Below, piece after piece: positions 8,333 through 18,200 of a stretch of 33,362 bases of DNA. A program made the position numbers and the translations under genes. Positions within the stretch are counted from its first letter, which is position 1, and every line of letters starts with the position of its first letter. The notes under the pieces are model-generated. The model was not told the origin of the DNA, did not search any database, and was given only the letters and a program-made list of their open reading frames with translations. The stretch comes from Candidatus Omnitrophota bacterium (GTDB lineage Bacteria > Omnitrophota > Gorgyraeia > 2-01-FULL-45-10): the NCBI GenBank assembly GCA_020057115.1, contig JAGVGJ010000021.1, forward strand, positions 1-33,362. Direction: 5' to 3'.

Positions 8333-9490
8333 ATGGATTATTTATTGAATGAACAGCAGGTGATGATAAGAGATCTGGCGCGCCAGATAGCTAATGACAA
8401 GATACGCCCCGTAGCCGCCAAATATGACGAGTCGGAAGAATTCGCATGGGACATAGTCAAGGTGATAGCTGAGAGCGATCTCTTCGGGATATATATTCCG
8501 GAAGAGTTCGGCGGCATGGGCGGCGGAGTGCTCGAGATGTGCATAGTCGCGGAAGAGCTCTCGAAAGCTTGCGGCGGCATAGCGCTCGGATTCGCCGCTA
8601 CAGCGCTCGGCACTTACCCGATACTTCTTTACGGCAACCAGGAACAGAAGAAGAAATACCTCCCCGACATAGCCAAGGCAAAAAAGATCGCGGCATTCTG
8701 CATCACAGAGGCCGAGGCAGGTTCTGACGCAGGATCGATCAAGACAACGGCGAAGAAGGATGGGGATTTTTACGTATTGAACGGCGTAAAGCAGTGGATA
8801 ACGAACGGCGGCGAGGCGGATATCTACACGGTAATAGCTATGACCGACAAGACGAAAGGCGCGCGCGGCGCGAGCGCCTTTATAGTAGAGAAGGGTACCA
8901 AGGGCCTTGAATTCGGCCAGAAAGAGAAGAAGCTCGGCATACGCGCTTCAGCCACCAGAGAAGTCATATTCAACGATGTCCGTGTTCCTAAAGAGAATCT
9001 GATAGCCAAAGAGGGCATGGGTTTCATCGTAGCCATGAAGACATTCGATAATTCCCGCCCGGGAGTCGCCGCGCAGGCGCTCGGCATCGGTCAGGGCGCG
9101 TTTGACCTTGCCATCAACTATGCAAGACAGAGATATCAGTTCGGCCAGCCGATAACAAGCTTCCAGGCCATACAGCATATGTTGGCTAATATGGCTACGG
9201 AACTCGAGGCTGCCAGAGCTTTGGTCTATGCGACTGCGAGGATGATAGATTCAGGCTCAAAAAATATATCTAAGGCATCGGCGATGTCCAAGCTATTTGC
9301 AAGTGATGTCGCGATGAAGGTCACTGTAGACGCTGTGCAGATCTACGGCGGGTATGGCTACATGAGGGATTACCCGATAGAGAAGTATATGCGCGATGCT
9401 AAGATCACGCAGATTTATGAGGGCACGAACCAGATACAGCGCAATGTCATAGCCGCGCAATTGATCAAAGAGAGCTTGAAAGCGGAGTAA
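8333..9490 (+). CDS. Acyl-CoA dehydrogenase (short-chain/butyryl-CoA type)
   Basis: The 385-residue flavoprotein matches the acyl-CoA dehydrogenase family. It has CITEAEAGSDAGSIKT and KQWITNGGEADI (the FAD and substrate region) and QIYGGYGYMRDYPIEKYMRDAKITQIYEGTNQ, spread over the C-terminal helical domain. The catalytic base is Glu363 in YEGTNQ, the position used by short- and medium-chain enzymes. The ATG at 8333 follows AAAAGGAGCG; an upstream in-frame TTG (8309) is less likely. The stop is 1 nt from etfB, so the electron acceptor is encoded next door. With EtfAB it could oxidise acyl-CoA, or act as a butyryl/enoyl-CoA reductase in a bifurcating complex. The direction cannot be read from sequence. 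Substrate chain length is inferred only. Confidence 0.94.
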   Translation: MDYLLNEQQVMIRDLARQIANDKIRPVAAKYDESEEFAWDIVKVIAESDLFGIYIPEEFGGMGGGVLEMCIVAEELSKACGGIALGFAATALGTYPILLYGNQEQKKKYLPDIAKAKKIAAFCITEAEAGSDAGSIKTTAKKDGDFYVLNGVKQWITNGGEADIYTVIAMTDKTKGARGASAFIVEKGTKGLEFGQKEKKLGIRASATREVIFNDVRVPKENLIAKEGMGFIVAMKTFDNSRPGVAAQALGIGQGAFDLAINYARQRYQFGQPITSFQAIQHMLANMATELEAARALVYATARMIDSGSKNISKASAMSKLFASDVAMKVTVDAVQIYGGYGYMRDYPIEKYMRDAKITQIYEGTNQIQRNVIAAQLIKESLKAE

Positions 9491-9491
9491 G

Positions 9492-10274
9492 ATGAACATA
9501 ATTGTTTGCATAAAACAAGTCCCGAACACCACTGATGTCAAGATAGACCCGGTCACGAATACGCTTATCCGCGATGGCGTTGAGAGCGTCATAAATCCTT
9601 TCGACGCTTATGCTATCGAAGAGGGCGTGCGCTTAAAAGAGCGCTTCGGAGGCAAGGTCACGGTCGTAACAATGGGCCCGCCTCAGGCCGAGAAGGCTTT
9701 GCGCGAAGCGGTATCGCTCGGCTGTGACGAAGCGATCCTCGTGAGCGACCGCAAATTCGCCGGCTCCGATACTTGGGCCACAAGCTACACTCTGTCTCAG
9801 GCGATACGCAAAATAGGAGCGTTCGATATCATAATATGCGGCAAGCAGGCCTCCGACGGCGATACCGCCCAGGTAGGTCCCGGCATATCAACCCACCTCG
9901 ACATCCCGCAGGTCACATACGTTAAGAAGATAGAGGAGCTCCAGAACAATAAGATGAAGGTCGAGCGCATGACAGAGACGGGATATGATATAGTCGAAAC
10001 CCCGATCCCTTGTCTTTTGACCGTTGTTAAAGAGATAAATACGCCGAGGATCCCGTCATTAAAAGGCATGATGAAGTCAAAGTCAGCGAAGATCGTTTCA
10101 TGGACAGCTGCCGACATAGAAGCCGAAGCGGATTCGATAGGCCTTGACGGATCGCCTACGCGCGTCGTGAAGATATTCTCGCCCCCGCCGAGAAAAGGCG
10201 GTGAGATGCTCTCCGGCGACGTGAAAGACATTACGGCAGACCTGGCAGTACTGCTGAAAGATATTGTGTTATAA
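9492..10274 (+). CDS. etfB: Electron transfer flavoprotein, beta subunit
   Basis: The 260-residue product opens MNIIVCIKQVPNTTDVKIDP, the standard EtfB start, and carries NPFDAYAIEEGVRLKE and VTVVTMGPPQAEKALREA. The EtfB nucleotide-site segment includes AGSDTWATSYTLSQAI and CGKQASDGDTAQVGP. It should form a heterodimer with the EtfA encoded 9 nt downstream and exchange electrons with the adjacent acyl-CoA dehydrogenase. The DTWATSYTLS-type segment is common in Etf proteins of anaerobes that bind a second FAD for bifurcation; that subgroup call is an inference. The start is 1 nt after the preceding stop. Confidence 0.96.
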   Translation: MNIIVCIKQVPNTTDVKIDPVTNTLIRDGVESVINPFDAYAIEEGVRLKERFGGKVTVVTMGPPQAEKALREAVSLGCDEAILVSDRKFAGSDTWATSYTLSQAIRKIGAFDIIICGKQASDGDTAQVGPGISTHLDIPQVTYVKKIEELQNNKMKVERMTETGYDIVETPIPCLLTVVKEINTPRIPSLKGMMKSKSAKIVSWTAADIEAEADSIGLDGSPTRVVKIFSPPPRKGGEMLSGDVKDITADLAVLLKDIVL

Positions 10275-10283
10275 GAGGAACAA

Positions 10284-11489
10284 ATGGCCGATAATACCAT
10301 TCAGATAATGCTGGACAAGTGCGTAGGCTGCACGCTATGCGTAAAGGCGTGCCCATTCGGCGCCATACAGATGGTCGGAAAGAAGGCTGCCATCGACATG
10401 GCAAAGTGCACTCTTTGCGGCGCCTGCGTCCCGTCATGCAAGTTCAAGGCCATAATAATCATCAAGTCTGCCGGTGAAAAGAAGGACTTAAGCGCATACA
10501 AGGATGTCTGGGTATTTTGCGAGCAGAAGAACGGCGTCATACAGTCGATATCATACGAGCTTTTGGGAGAAGGCAAGAAACTCGCGGCAAAACTCGGCGT
10601 TAAGCTTTGCGGCGTGCTCCTTGGCGACAATATCATGTCTAAGGTCGATGATGTCGCGCACCGCGGCGCGGATAAAGTGTATGTAGTGGATGCGCCGGAG
10701 CTGAAACATTACCAGGATGATCCATACACCAAGATACTCGTAGAGCTTGTAAGCGAATATAAACCCGAGGTCATCCTCTGCGGCGCGACAGTCGTGGGAA
10801 GAAGCCTTATATCAAGAGTCGCCATCACGATAGATGCCGGCCTCACTGCGGATTGCACCGGCCTCGACATAGACGAGAAAGAGAAGATACTTCTCCAGAC
10901 CCGTCCGGCATTCGGCGGTAACATCATGGCGACCATCATCACGCCGAACCACAGGCCGCAGATGGCCACGGTCCGCCACAAGGTCATGAAAGAGGCGGAA
11001 GTCCACAAGGCGCACAAGGCCGAGGTCATAAAGAAGACATATTCGGCAGAGACGCTCAAGAGCCGCACCACTCTTCTTGATGTGGTCGAAGAGATAGAAG
11101 AGACGGTCAACCTTGCCGAAGCCGATATCATCGTATCAGGCGGCAGGGGGATGGGTAGCCCCGAGAATTTTGCCATAGTGAAAGATCTTGCGAAGGTCCT
11201 GAATGCGGCAGTCGGCTCATCAAGGGCAGCTGTCGATGCAGGCTGGATGCCGTATTCGCACCAGGTTGGCCAGACAGGCAAGACAGTCTGTCCAAAACTC
11301 TATGTAGCATGCGGCATAAGCGGGCAGATACAGCACTTGATAGGCATGCAATCCTCAAAAGTTATAGTCGCTATAAATAAAGACCCCGATGCGCCCATCT
11401 TTAAAGTCGCCACTTATGGTATAGTTGGCGATGTCAATGAAGTCCTCCCAGCACTCACCAAAGCATTCCAGAAGGTCCTTCAAAAGTAG
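10284..11489 (+). CDS. etfA: Electron transfer flavoprotein alpha subunit with N-terminal 2[4Fe-4S] domain
   Basis: The 401-residue protein is about 70 residues longer than plain EtfA. The extra N-terminal part (residues 1-60) holds two cysteine motifs, CVGCTLCVKACP and CTLCGACVPSC, each sufficient for a [4Fe-4S] cluster. The remainder is EtfA: an N-terminal alpha/beta domain (VWVFCEQKNG), and a C-terminal FAD domain with SGGRGMGSPENF, VGSSRAAVDAGWMPYSHQVGQTG and CGISGQIQHLIGM. Ferredoxin-fused EtfA occurs in anaerobic Etf complexes such as caffeyl-CoA reductase, where electrons are passed to or from ferredoxin. Together with EtfB and the acyl-CoA dehydrogenase it suggests a ferredoxin-linked, possibly bifurcating, acyl-CoA redox complex. 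An AAGAGG site precedes the ATG. This is the last gene of the fab/etf cluster. Confidence 0.95.
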   Translation: MADNTIQIMLDKCVGCTLCVKACPFGAIQMVGKKAAIDMAKCTLCGACVPSCKFKAIIIIKSAGEKKDLSAYKDVWVFCEQKNGVIQSISYELLGEGKKLAAKLGVKLCGVLLGDNIMSKVDDVAHRGADKVYVVDAPELKHYQDDPYTKILVELVSEYKPEVILCGATVVGRSLISRVAITIDAGLTADCTGLDIDEKEKILLQTRPAFGGNIMATIITPNHRPQMATVRHKVMKEAEVHKAHKAEVIKKTYSAETLKSRTTLLDVVEEIEETVNLAEADIIVSGGRGMGSPENFAIVKDLAKVLNAAVGSSRAAVDAGWMPYSHQVGQTGKTVCPKLYVACGISGQIQHLIGMQSSKVIVAINKDPDAPIFKVATYGIVGDVNEVLPALTKAFQKVLQK

Positions 11490-11499
11490 CAAATTGCTT

Positions 11500-11631
11500 G
11501 GCGCTTTTGGTCTAAGGTGTCTTCCAGCGAACACTCATCTTCCAGAGGAAGGTTCGTTCGGAAGGTCGCAATTTTCGTTGAAAAATTGCGACCTTCGACG
11601 TCGCTTACAGACACCTTAAACCAAAAACGCC
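11500..11631 (-). repeat. Three-way-junction repeat, copy 1
   Basis: An outer helix of 23 bp joins 11500-11522 to 11609-11631 with two mismatches. Inside lie two hairpins. Hairpin 2 (11528-11556) has CTTCC/GGAAG around an AGA loop plus a flanking CGAAC/GTTCG stem. Hairpin 1 pairs 11561-11575 with 11582-11596, a perfect 15-bp stem around loop CGTTGA. The single-stranded segment GACGTCGCT follows hairpin 1. The same layout recurs at 33173-33310 with different stem sequences. Both outer-helix mismatches become G-U pairs if the minus strand is read as RNA, so a minus-strand orientation is assigned tentatively. It starts 10 nt after the etfA stop and could also cap that transcript, although no T-run follows. 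Confidence 0.8.
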
Positions 11632-11640
11632 TACATTTCC

Positions 11641-11708
11641 CACCAGACCTTTTGTTCGTTAAAAATATACTTGAAGAAAATGTGTCACTTCGTGACCTAC
11701 ATCTGGTG
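11641..11708. repeat. Nested small inverted repeats
   Basis: CACCAGA (11641-11647) pairs with TCTGGTG (11702-11708). Inside it, GTCAC (11684-11688) and GTGAC (11692-11696) form a 5-bp hairpin with loop TTC. This fills the gap between two larger palindromic elements. The arms are short, so chance formation is possible. Confidence 0.4.
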
Positions 11709-11740
11709 AGTACATATAATGCCAGGATGACGACGAACGA

Positions 11741-11979
11741 GAATTTTCCCCATGGTGAAGGCGCGGACCGCTGGGGTGGGTCTTGTAGCGGCGTTGAAAA
11801 ATTTTGATACCTTATGCCGATATAGCAAGGCCGGACAAACCTGCCAATTGTTTGCTTGTAGTCCGGGTTGGCCGGCCATCAAAATTTTTCCGAGCGAACG
11901 AAGATGGCTAATCGAAGTGAGCGTCCGCTAACAAGACCCACCCCAAGAGGTCCGACAGCCTCCCGGAGAAGGAAAATTC
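11741..11979. repeat. 239-bp element with long imperfect terminal inverted repeats (MITE-like)
   Basis: Two arms, 11741-11808 and 11878-11979, share four collinear blocks of exact inverted identity. These are GAATTTTCC (11741-11749 with 11971-11979), CGGACC (11764-11769 with 11949-11954), a 14-bp block (11773-11786 with 11931-11944) and a 12-bp block (11797-11808 with 11878-11889). The 69-nt centre contains a further CCGGAC/GTCCGG pair. No transposase frame is present. Two of its sub-blocks (11949-11960 and 11967-11980) reappear exactly, inverted, at 33144-33155 and 33124-33137. It could be a miniature mobile element or a structured regulatory region. Confidence 0.65.
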
Positions 11980-12061
11980 GAATGAGGAGTGAACGTTCGC
12001 GGAAGGACACCTTACCCCGAAAGGGCCATATGGTTGTTCCTGGAGAAGAGAAAATTTGATG
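11914..12061 (+). repeat. Two diverged tandem units of the same repeat family
   Basis: Unit 1 (11914-11985) and unit 2 (11986-12061) both open with a GRAGTGARCGTYCGC-type segment and end with an AGAAGRRAAAATTYGA-type segment; they are 72 and 76 nt long. Unit 2 contains GAACGTTCGCG, then AAGGACACCTTACC. This matches the outer-arm side of the three-way-junction copies read on their minus strand. The hairpin part is missing here, so these look like decayed or partial copies. Unit 1 overlaps the right arm of the 239-bp element. Confidence 0.55.
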
Positions 12062-12248
12062 AGGAGGAATTGTTAATATATAAAAAAGCAAGCTGTTTGC
12101 ATTTGCTTTCCTTGTTAGTTTAATGTATATTTATATTAGAAGTAGCTCAAAATTATATTACTCGCATTTATTAAACGCTTGGCGGCGGGTATATTTTTTT
12201 GGGTATTTTGTAAATATATTTAAATGTAGTTATTAGGGGATATTGGAT
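12062..12248 (+). other. AT-rich leader region of the giant gene, no gene seen
   Basis: These 187 nt are distinctly AT-rich compared with the flanking DNA. A hairpin AAAGCAA (12085-12091)/TTGCTTT (12103-12109) is visible. A weak promoter-like pair TTGTAA (12208-12213) and TATTAG (12231-12236), 17 nt apart, lies just before the ATG but would leave almost no leader. An AGGGG stretch 9-10 nt before 12249 is the likely ribosome-binding site. I see no riboswitch I recognise and no supported coding sequence. Confidence 0.4.
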
Positions 12249-15200
12249 ATGTTTGACGCTAGATCTAATACTCTCAAAGAGAGACCACAAAGGGTGTCTA
12301 AAAACGCCTTGTGGTCTTTTTTTATCCGGCCAGTAGCCGTTATCACTTTAGTAGCATTTATTACCACCATATTACCTGTTGATGCGGCCTGGGCTGCTCG
12401 CACTTCTTCGGGGCCTTCTAGCGTCGGTCCTGTTAGAGGTAGCAGCCAGGCCGTATCTTTTAAGGAAATTAACGTAGAGACCTTCGCGATACCCGACCAT
12501 ATCGGCAAGGTGAAGGACTATTATAAAGCAGACTCTGACCGCATAGTCATACATATCCAGGACGCGCACTGTAACTATTATTGCCAGATGCAGGCGGCGC
12601 GGATAATAGATTACCTGAGCAGGGTTTACGGGATCGATGTTATCGACCTTGAAGGCGGAGAAGGCGATTATGACCTTGGCGTCTTCACGTCAATAAAAGA
12701 CCGCAGCATCCGCTTAAGGGTGAGCGACTATTTTGTCAGGGAAGGGCTCATAAACGGAGCCGAGTTTCTCGCCATAAACAGCTCTGAGAGCTTGCGCCTC
12801 TGGGGAGTCGAGAAGGCGAGCCTCTACCTGGAGAACCTCGGGATATACCGAAGTTCTCTTAAATATAAAGCGTCCGTCGATAAAAGCATCAGGTCTATCA
12901 GCCATATCCTCAATAAACTGAAGATCCACGTATTCACCAAAGAGCTTCTGGAGCTTGACACCAAATACGCCCAATACAAGGCGGGCAATATCGAATTCAA
13001 GGATTACCTTGCCTATCTCATGGGCAATGCGAAATCGCACAATATAGACGTAAAGGCATATAAGAATATCCACACCTTGAGCCAGGCGATCGGCGAAGAA
13101 GAGACGATAGATTTTAAGGCGACTCAGAAAGAACGCGACGAGCTTGTGGAGAAGCTTAAAAGCATGCTCTCCAGGAATGAGATGGAAGAGCTGGTCTTGA
13201 AGATGTTCGAGTTCAAGAATGACAAGATATCCCAGGCCGATTTCTACAGGCATCTTACGCTCAAGGCTAAAGAGGTCGGGATGAAAATGGAGGATTACCC
13301 GGAGCTTGAAAGATATGTAGACTACATATTCCTGTACGCCTCTATGGATAAAGTGAAGACCGTGATGGAGATGGATTCGCTTGAGGCCGCGATAAGGGCC
13401 GTCATGTGCAAGAATGACACCCAGAGAGAATTGGACATCCTGTCGAAGAATCTCGTTCTCATGAAGAATATATTCAACATATCCCTCACCAGGGAAGATT
13501 ACAGATATTACTTGGATAACGAGGATTCTTTCAGCGTAAGAAAATATGCGGATTTCATAAAAAGATACGCGCCCGCATATGGCGTTGCAGTCTCCTTTGA
13601 TAATGGCATGAAAGACCTGGATAGTTATCGGAAAGAGATGGTAAAGTTCTTCGAGTGCTCAATCGAGAGGGATGAGGCGTTCGTGAGGAATATAAAATTC
13701 GGGATCCATCCCTCGACTTCGCTCGGGACAGGGGGTCCGGGGTCCGGGGTCCAGAAAAAAAAGATAGCTGTCATGATGACCGGAGGTTTTCATGCGGAGA
13801 ATCTAGGGGAGTTGTTCAAAAAGAATAATATATCCTACATATCCATACTGCCCACTTTCAAAAACCCTCCTGGCTACAAAAGCCCTTATTTTGACCTATT
13901 ATCCGGCAAGAGAAGCCCTGTAGAAGAGAAACTAGCCACGGCAACCGGCTCATCCCTTGCCATTGTAAGCGCGCTAAATAGGCTCGGCCTTCTCGTGGAA
14001 GGAGAGGCGAAGGAGCGCGTATTCAATCTGTACGTTAAGTGGAAAACGGCTTCCGAGAATGATAAAGGGCTTCTTATAGTAAAAGGAGACAAGATAGCCG
14101 CGGCTATCGGAAAGGACGGCATCGAAGATGCTGCTTTAACAGGAAAGAATACAGATGCCATTATCCAGGGAAGATTCGAAGTTGTCAGGATAGAAGCGCC
14201 CCTCCAGCAAGCCCCTGCCAAGCCGGCGGATGTCATATTCGACGCCGCATTCATGGGCGATGTTTCGGTATCCGAAAAAGAAGCGCTGATAGCGACCATT
14301 GTAAACGCCATCCGGAGCAAAGGATATGCCGGCGAAAAGACCGAAAATGCTTTGTCGAAGTTCGTGATCGAAGCTGTCGAGAATGGGTGCAAGGCCAGGC
14401 TTTCGCGGTATCTTTCCGAAAAATACGGCAGGCTGGGAGAGTTAAGGATAAGGATGAACAAAAACAAGGTTTCTGCCGATGAGGTCATGGCCATAGAAGA
14501 AGCCGAAGCTAAAGCAACCGGTGAGACTGAGGTAAGGGTCGTATGCTCAATAGAGGAAGGTTCGCTCAAGATCGAAGTCAGCAATAATTCCGAGCTGAAC
14601 GAAGACCTTAAGAACAGGATAGAAGAGAATTTGAAGGCCGATCCCGCCGCGCGCGCCGCAAGAAATATGTATGACCTGGTGCTTCCGAAGGGATACCCCA
14701 TAGCCAGGAAAATATTCGGTTCAGGCGTCGGCATCTCGATGATAAAGAAGATGGCCGAAGATGCCGGTGGGTCGATAAACTATAGCTCCGAAGGCGGATG
14801 GACGACGTTCGGGTTGACATTGCCAAAGGCTCCAAAAGCCGAAGCAAAGCGGGTAAAGAGGGTGAAACAGCCTGACGAATGGCCGGCAGGAGGATCGGCA
14901 AGATATCTTCAAGGGTTATCCATTCAGCAGATAAAAGCTTTAGCTGAGGAGCAGGGGGGCAAAGCGATAAGATTGGCGGGTGATGCCGCCAAAGAGCTCA
15001 GGGCGCCATCCTTGCCCATAAGGTATAACATCAATTGGGCGGAGGTTTTGGGAGAGGGCGGGTCCGCTGTCGTGTATGACGGTACGGACCTTGTGCTGCC
15101 CGATGCGGATGAGCGCAGCCATGTTGCGGTAAAAGTCCTGGACCCAAAAGCATCGCTTGAATCGAAACTCATATTTTTACGGGAAGCGGCAATATTGAAG

Positions 15201-18200
15201 CGATTGGGCGGGACAGAAGGCGTGGTCGGGATACGGGACTTCTTCTTCGACGAGGAGAATGAGCAGTATTACCTTGTAATGGACAGTGTCGGCAAAGCCT
15301 TGGATGACATACTTTTGGCCGGGAATTTTATTGCCGCGGATGACGCCCTGCGGCTTGCAGTTTCGTTGATCAAGACGGTGGGGCGGTTGAATGAAAAGGG
15401 CATATGGCACGCTGATATAAAACCCGGCAATATATTCATCCCAGCCACGATCAAAGACGGCAGGGAGGTCTATGATTTTGACAACGCCGTGCTGGGGGAT
15501 TTCGGCATAGCGCTGGACGCAAATAGCGTCAAGAGCGGGATAACTAAATTCGGCGATGCGGTTACGGCAAGCCCGGCGTACACTGCCCCTGAAGTGCTTT
15601 TGGGGAATGGCTATTCTGACTCGACAGACCTTTATGGGGTAGGCGCCAGCCTGTATTTTGCGATAGAAGGCCGCAATCGAGTGAATAGCAACCAGCCATT
15701 CGTAGTGATGTCTGAGATGCAGCAGGCCCTTAAGAAGAGCCAGGAAGCTTATCCTGTAGCGCGTAAGGATGTCCCGGATGGGCTAAAGAACCTTATAGGC
15801 GCGTTGATAAAGAACAAGGCTTCCGACCGTCCTGCTTCCATAGCGGACGCGCTCGCTATTCTGGATGCGCTGGCCGCGCCGCTAAAGCAAGAGTCTATCG
15901 CGAAGAAAGTAGCTCTGAGCTTCGCCACCGACCAGGACGCTATTATTAAGCTGCTCGAAGAGAGTAACTGGTATTATCAGAGGTTCAACGATGACGAGAA
16001 GGCGCGTTTCCGCAAACAGGTATTCGGCGGGTTAAAAAGCCAGGCTGTTAAGCGCATAAAGGATCTGGTCCTGAAAAAATTGCGGGCCATGAATGTCAAA
16101 GCGGATGAGTCGTCGATAGTCTCGGTAATGGCCATTGGAAGCTGGTGCTATGGCCTTAGCGTTAAGCCATCGGATCTGGACATAGTGGTTATAGTTGATG
16201 GCTTGAAGAAAAATATGGATCTTGCCAGGATCCAGATCCATGATCCGGCCGAGTGGTTTACGGAAGAAGGCCGCTATGTAGATACGTGCCAGATCAAGAT
16301 GATGAGCAAGGACCTGATAGACAAGAAGTCGGGTAAAGACGAAAGGCAGCTGGAGGAGGAGGGCGAGGTTTGGGGCCATGGCGTATTAATAGACGGTGAA
16401 CGTGTCTTAATGGATAAACCTTCAAACGAGACCCTGCGCCGCCTTGCAAGAAAGTTCTTTATATGGTCATCGATAATGTCCAAGGACCTCGGCAATAATG
16501 TCCCCGAAGCGCGGGTAAGGAACCTTAATAAGGTGATGAGGCGATGGGGCGAAGGGATGAATATACTTAGCGTCTTCTCGGACGCTTCCGGACAGCCGGC
16601 ATCGTTTATGAAAAGGTTCGTGGAATTTGATGAAAGCATGAAGACGGCCCATTCCAACAGCGATGCGGATAAGATGAGCGATATTGCCGTTTCAGCCATC
16701 AACTATATAGATGATAAGAGCGCTTTGCCTACGCCGCCCGCCGCCCCTCGCGCGCCTCCTGGAATAAATATGATATTGATGCTGCTTACGGGCGGTGCCA
16801 TTGCCCTAGCCCCCGGGGTCGCCTCGGCGGCTGATGCATCATCCTCGGTTGGTGCGATGTTCATGGGAGTAAATACTATCGTCTCGATGGCCGTATTCCT
16901 TGGCGTGGCGGTAGCCATAGGCCTTATAGCGGTCCCATTGATCAAAAAATATTACCCGGGCATAAAGAAGCCGGTCTTTTATTTTATACCTGTCTTTGTC
17001 CTGTCGGCGCTATTCACAGTATTCAATATTGCAGAGGCCAGGTTCGCCAATTCGCCGAAGGATATGCTGAGGACGCCGATAGCAAATGTAAAGCAGCTCC
17101 GGAATGCGTTCAGGAATGAAGAGCCAAGGGCCATAGTTGGCGAGGGCGTGGAAGGCGCCATGATCAGCGTCAAAGGCATAACGGGTGAGGTGGCGTGGGT
17201 GGATGCTCGGGCGAGGACGAAGATCATGAGATATTCGGATCTTGCGAAATATAAACCCGAAGACGGCTATCGCGTTTATGGCATATTCAATACCGCGCCT
17301 CAAACCGATTCAGGCAAGCATACTACGCTGGTAGCTTCGGGCGGCAAGGAGATACGCTCTTTCAACGAAAAGGCATCCAGCACCGGGGCCGGCGGGGCGA
17401 TATTCGTGCGTTATCCGAATGGCGCCGTCTGGATCGTGAGGAAAACAACGGCAAATTACGAAACATTCTTAAAGAAGTGCCGATACGATATAGCCGTCCA
17501 GGCAGGGCCGCTCCTTAAAGAGAATGGCGTGATCCAGAAGGATCTGCCGCTGGAATCCACTTCACGTTTATATGTTGGCGCTGATCCGGCCACCGGCAAG
17601 ATGAAGTTCATGCATGTTGGCACAGGTTCGACAGGTTATGGCGGCGTTAAAGAAGTGCTCGAGGAGCATTTTGCGGGTATGCCGGATGTAATGCTCTTCG
17701 ACGCAGGGCAGTATGATATCAACTCGATCTCCAATACTGGGATCTCGTCAATGCCGTCCCTGGAAGGCGAAGACCTGTATTGCATGGTCCTGGAGGCAAA
17801 GCTACCGGAGGCTATGGCGACGAAGCGGCAGCCCATATCTTCCATTAATTACCTGCTGGCCGGTTTCGCTTTCTTGAGCGCGCCATTATCGTATCTACTC
17901 TTCGCGTCTGACCCCAGCGTATTATTGGTGGCCGCAGGAGGGGTTTTCGGGGTGTTTTACGCGATGACAGGCCTCACCATGAAGATATGCGCATACCTTG
18001 CAAAGACAGGCCGCATAAAGACCGGGCCTGAGAAACGGCTCTCCTGGTTCTTCGAAGAGGCCTGCGTAGATGATCCGACCGTAGAATTCGCGGAGCTTAA
18101 GGCAAGCTCGCTCGGCATAAGGATGGTCCATGTAAACAAGAAGAACCTGCGGGCCCTTCCGAAATTCTTCCAATACCTGGTGATGTTCCACGAGATGACG

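Noticed and set aside
11517-11807. A 96-codon + strand ORF after etfA
   Set aside because: It runs through two inverted-repeat elements, has no ribosome site, and its peptide follows the palindromic DNA. Similar peptides arise on both strands of the repeat copies, as expected of non-coding repeats.
11868-12059. A 63-codon + strand ORF rich in Arg/Ser
   Set aside because: It is the translation of the tandem repeat units; the repeated RSER and GPTA..RRKIR peptides mirror the DNA repeats. No start signal is visible.
11490-12248. CRISPR array
   Set aside because: The repeats are palindromic, diverged and not separated by spacers of uniform length.
13886-14734. A 282-codon antisense ORF opposite the giant gene
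   Set aside because: It is composition-driven, rich in Ser/Ala/Phe, and has no motif.
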